From Panicum virgatum (lineage: Eukaryota; Streptophyta; Magnoliopsida; Poales; Poaceae): a DNA stretch of 64,000 nt. The stretch lies in the NCBI RefSeq assembly GCF_016808335.1, contig NC_053149.1, positions 56,349,922-56,413,921 on the forward strand, read 5' to 3'. A program made the position numbers and the translations under genes. Of the stretch, positions 60,481 through 64,000 are shown one piece after another; positions within the stretch are counted from its first letter, which is position 1; the number at the start of each line of letters is the position of its first letter. The notes under the pieces were generated by a model, which ran no database searches, had not been told where the DNA came from, and saw nothing but the letters and a program-made list of their open reading frames with translations.

Positions 60481-62688
60481 ACCAATCAGGGGGAGCATGA
60501 CGGCTAAGACCGTGTGATCTTTGTTTTCTAGTACTCGGATGAAAAAGATCACTCCAACTTTAGGTGCTGGTTAAGCTTCTAGTGCTCGATTCTAGCGTCT
60601 ACACATCATGCATGGATAGGAGTAGCTTGCGTGTACAACTTCAAGATCTGGAGGAGTGACTTTCAGTGAGTGGGGTACTGAGCTGCAAAAGATCATACTG
60701 TATTTGATGACTGTCTATCGTGCATCTTGAAAGCTTGGTGAATGTTTGTTTGGTTAGTATTTTAGTGAACCCAGGTCATATCCTCACGGCCTCACCTCAA
60801 AAAACTTACCTCTGAATGCAGTTGAGCAACAGAAGAGGACATATTTTGATTTTGTAATTGTAACTAAATTTTGAAAGGAGACAATTTGTCAAGTTGGTGC
60901 TTTCTAGGTGCAAATAGAAGGCATACTAATGTGCCAAAAAGCAATTGAGCTTACACATCAAACAGAACATAGAAAGCATCTAGGTTTCTTTTTGAAGCAG
61001 TGTGGATGATAAATCCATAAAGTTGCTTTTGGGGGTACTGCACACATCCAGTTCATGTTGTGCTTTGCATATGCTACTTTTAGGTTGTGGAAAGTGGGTT
61101 CTCAATGCTATAAAGGAATTGCTGTGTGCCGACAATGTGGGCATGCACAAGCCATAGAACACAGATAACCTTGATTTGTGGAAATCGAATGTTATAGCTC
61201 GAGAAGTGTTTACAAGGAAAGATGAGAGTACAAAAGGTTAAATTAGAAATCTTTGTTTTGTCAAATGAATTTGTTGTATATCATCTTGATTTACGAATAA
61301 CATATAGAGCTCAAAAAGTTTTTGGATATTTATTGGAGGAACCTTGTGTACTATCATTTTTCCACATACGGAAGGACAATGAATCAAAATTTGATTTGTG
61401 GCAGAAGGACAAATGTGCGTCAAGAATGGCCACCAAGGGAAGGAGACACCATCATAAGAATGAACAGTGTGACTTGAGACTTTGTGAATATTGAAGCACC
61501 ATTCGGGGAAGGTAGTGACTGAATAGCTTGCGTATAGACAAAGTTTGCAGTTTCTTCATCTGTGGCGATGGCAATGACCCGTCCAGCATTTTCTTTTTGC
61601 CGGTATCCATTTCCTGTATAGGCTTTCTGTTTGTTTCGAATTTCTGATCCATGCCATATTCCTATCAAGTTGTGATGTTGACTGGGGATGAAGAGCAATC
61701 ATCGGATCAATCATTGAATGAATCTATTTTACCCCTTTTGCAAAAGGTTGTTGGTTTTGCCACGTTGTCCAATGCTCCGAGAGAACATTGGCCTGTGACA
61801 ATTTGATCGAACTGTTGAGGTATGTTTCTTTGTCCTGCTTTTCTTTGGCTGAGGCTCAAAGTTAGCATCTTGGGCCTATTCTAATTCGCCATCGTTCTCC
61901 CAGATTTTATCACCGCATTATGTTTGAACTTTGTGGGGCACAAAAAGATATCTTGTTCCATCTTTCCCAAATTGTCTGATTACATTCTATCCTGCAATTT
62001 TTGTGTAATCTTAGGATGTTGTTTAAAAGCATGCAGTAGTATTCTCATGCCCACAAAACAGCTAAGAGGTAGCAGTATAAGGTAAATATAGTGATGTGAA
62101 GTAATCTGACTAGCTAAGAGATAGCAGCATAACGTAAATGTACTGATGTGAAGTAATCTGAATTTCTTAAAAGGATTACCCAGTAAATGACAGTTTGGTG
62201 ATGATTAGCACAGAATGAGAGCATTGTTTTACTCTCAACTGAATGCCTCTGTTTTCACATGCAAGTTCAGAAAATTGAGTGTACTAAATCTTTTCAATAC
62301 CTGCAAGGAGTTAGGAAAAGCTTCCATCTTCATAATTCTCTAAGTCTGGAGGCTGGTCGCAATGAAAGCTTAAACTGTTTTTCTGTTGTGAATTTGAAGT
62401 AAGTTAGTTTGCTTTAGCTTAACTGACTTCATGATTATCCCATGTTTAAATAAAAAAGTTGACATCTATGACTCTGGTAGACTGGTAGTGGAAAAAGTTT
62501 AAACTGTTAGTTTTTTGCGATTTCATGTTAACAATGGGCACTTTTCAAATGATAGGATTGCCCCATGCTTGATTAATTTACAATAGTTGCTTCTTTTCTG
62601 ATCTGATCACTATGCCTGGGACTACACCTGTAGTAGTAGTATATGCCAATTTTTTCTTTTAGCAATCCAGCATGAGAAAAATTTGCAG
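60481..62688. other. Intergenic or intronic, no recognisable gene
   Basis: AT-rich DNA with short open frames on both strands around 61220-61700 that I could not assign. A short tandem similarity (AGCTAAGAG(G/A)TAGCAG...GTAATCTGA) occurs near 62061-62165. Nothing else supported. Confidence 0.4.
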
Positions 62689-62855
62689 TAGAGGGGTGGT
62701 AAAGGGTCTCAAATTTTAGCCTAGATGATCTAAGGGCTGGGCTCAAAAAGGGCTGGGCTCTTATCTTATACAATTTCGAGCTAAAAATATATAAGGGCCA
62801 AGTTGCATTATGATTTATGAAGAGAGCACTAGGGCCATGATCCATTACCACTCCT
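62689..62855. repeat. Older relative of the TAGGGGTGGTAA hAT MITE
   Basis: Left end TAGAGGGGTGGTAAAGGG and right end CCATTACCACTCCTA are inverted and related to those of 48625-48782. The interior also has GGGCTGGGCTC and AAGGGCC phrases. No clear 8-bp duplication remains. Confidence 0.65.
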
Positions 62856-63224
62856 AGGCCACTGTATTAGGTCTGAACTTCCACTATACAGTCAAGTGTG
62901 TTCAAGTGTAATATAAATGCAGTCTCGTATCCTGTTCTATGTAAACCTGCAGAAAATCATATTGCTGAGCTAATCTTGTGATCTTTGTGGATCATGTTTG
63001 TTATGGAAATAGTCCTGATGCCATGGATCAGATTTCGAAAATGCAGGAGAACTGCGTTTGAAGAGAGAATAAAATACAAAGTAGGGGTCACAAGGATCCC
63101 CAGAAAACAACCCACACCCACTCACACACATATAAAGTTGTTACGTGCTCACCATTCACTGGAGGAAAAAACGACCAGAGCACCTATTTTGGACTAAAAT
63201 TCCAGGTTAAGCAAACTCGACAGA

Positions 63225-63655
63225 AATTGTTGCAAGTGCATGGGCTCCAGCTGAGCAGCAAAGGATGCTCCAATTTGCTACTCATTGCAGAGCCAAAGAA
63301 GCACTAGGATTAGCACCATCGAAGACGCACTCATTCCGGTGTTTCTAGATCTCCCAAGCAACCAGGATAACCAATGAATTGAATCCCTAGCGCATTTCCT
63401 TAGGAATGTTTTTGAGAGCCAAACACAACCAGCTTGAAAATTGAGTAACTGAAGGCTGTGGTGCTACTGTAACCAGCCCCAACCTCTGTAAGATTTTTGT
63501 CCAAACTTGGCAGGCAAACATGCAAGAGACCAGTAAGTGCTGAATTGATTCTTCATCCTGGTCACAAAGAGGGCACCTAGCTGGATGAGGCAGCCCACGC
63601 CTTTGGTGGTCCAACAACGATCCTTGACAGCAAGCCAAATGAAAGTCATGAAACA
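63225..63655 (-). pseudogene. Decayed LINE ORF2 fragment (zf-RVT domain)
   Basis: The minus strand reads RRGLPHPARCPLCDQDEESIQHLLVSC and VWTKILQRLGL, the reverse-transcriptase zinc-binding domain found at the C terminus of plant L1-type LINE ORF2 proteins. WLAVKDRCWT precedes it in another frame, so a frameshift lies near 63605. Downstream, LVILVAWEI and KHRNECVFDGA continue the family pattern but are separated by stop codons. No endonuclease or reverse transcriptase core and no poly-A tail were found. Confidence 0.8.
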
Positions 63656-64000
63656 GATTAACTCTCTCTGTTTGTAGAGTACTAAACTAATCTTGACTCT
63701 TGATAAAGCCTAAGCTCCCTTAAATGCTTTCTTCGTGATTGCTGTACACGAGCATGTCTCTGATCAAAAAGAAATACATGCTACAAGAATCTGCATCTAT
63801 TCAAGTCACTCTCCAGAATGTGGATAGCTAGTGCACACCGTGGCAATCAAATCGCCTGTGCACGCAAGATGCTAACATTTGCTATCCAGAAATTGGAATA
63901 TCTAGAGCTTCACTTATGTTTGGTGGGTGAATAGTAACGGACTCCTCGACTATATAAGCATACAGCGCGCTCGACTTTCTATATCCGTAGTTCCCATCTG

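Noticed and set aside
61222..61698. Short open frames on both strands
   Set aside because: No recognisable family and no splice continuity; left unannotated.

Overview
The window is nuclear DNA of a grass, most likely a panicoid or related cereal. The evidence is multi-exon GT-AG genes with GC-rich first exons, Tourist- and hAT-type MITEs, a nested CRM-like Ty3 element, and single-copy genes whose proteins match known grass families. No organellar or bacterial gene organisation is seen.

Layout, left to right. 1-4061: an IQD calmodulin-binding scaffold gene (+) with two MITEs in its first intron. 4062-6183: no gene recognised. 6193-19920: a 13.7-kb Mutator-like element (MULE) with ~220-bp terminal inverted repeats and a 9-bp target-site duplication (TSD). 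It carries two minus-strand genes: a MURA transposase, and a nine-exon plant-mobile-domain (PMD) gene starting only 36 bp after the MURA stop. Both are broken by point lesions. A very young 6.86-kb CRM-like Ty3 retrotransposon (9693-16550, TSD GGACC) sits in the last codons of MURA. 20175-22970: a PRO-less pectin methylesterase (-). 25733-27938: a 2.2-kb non-coding repeat with two clusters of CCGGAACTTCCGG-type palindromes. 30016-34851: an AMP1/VP8/PLA3-type glutamate carboxypeptidase II (+), complete in exons but frameshifted by a 7-bp duplication in exon 1; a TRIM retroelement lies in its eighth intron. 35494-40751: an organellar tryptophanyl-tRNA synthetase (-). 41461-48576: a non-autonomous LTR element in LTR-internal-LTR-internal-LTR form, whose middle LTR is a mosaic of the outer two. 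49392-53630: an NADP-malic enzyme (+) with several sequence anomalies. 54406-58959: a cereblon orthologue (-), convergent with the malic enzyme. 58960-64000: no confident gene, only a GC-rich putative promoter, a MITE and a decayed LINE fragment.

The host genes are unrelated housekeeping or developmental genes; there is no operon-like cooperation. The less ordinary content is (a) the MULE carrying a PMD gene directly behind its transposase, (b) the three-LTR array whose sequence variants record unequal crossing-over, (c) the cereblon homologue with the whole tryptophan cage but a shortened sensor loop, and (d) frame lesions in two otherwise well-preserved genes (AMP1-like and NADP-ME).

Exon boundaries were derived by hand from splice sites, reading-frame continuity and family knowledge. 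No alignments or database searches were run.
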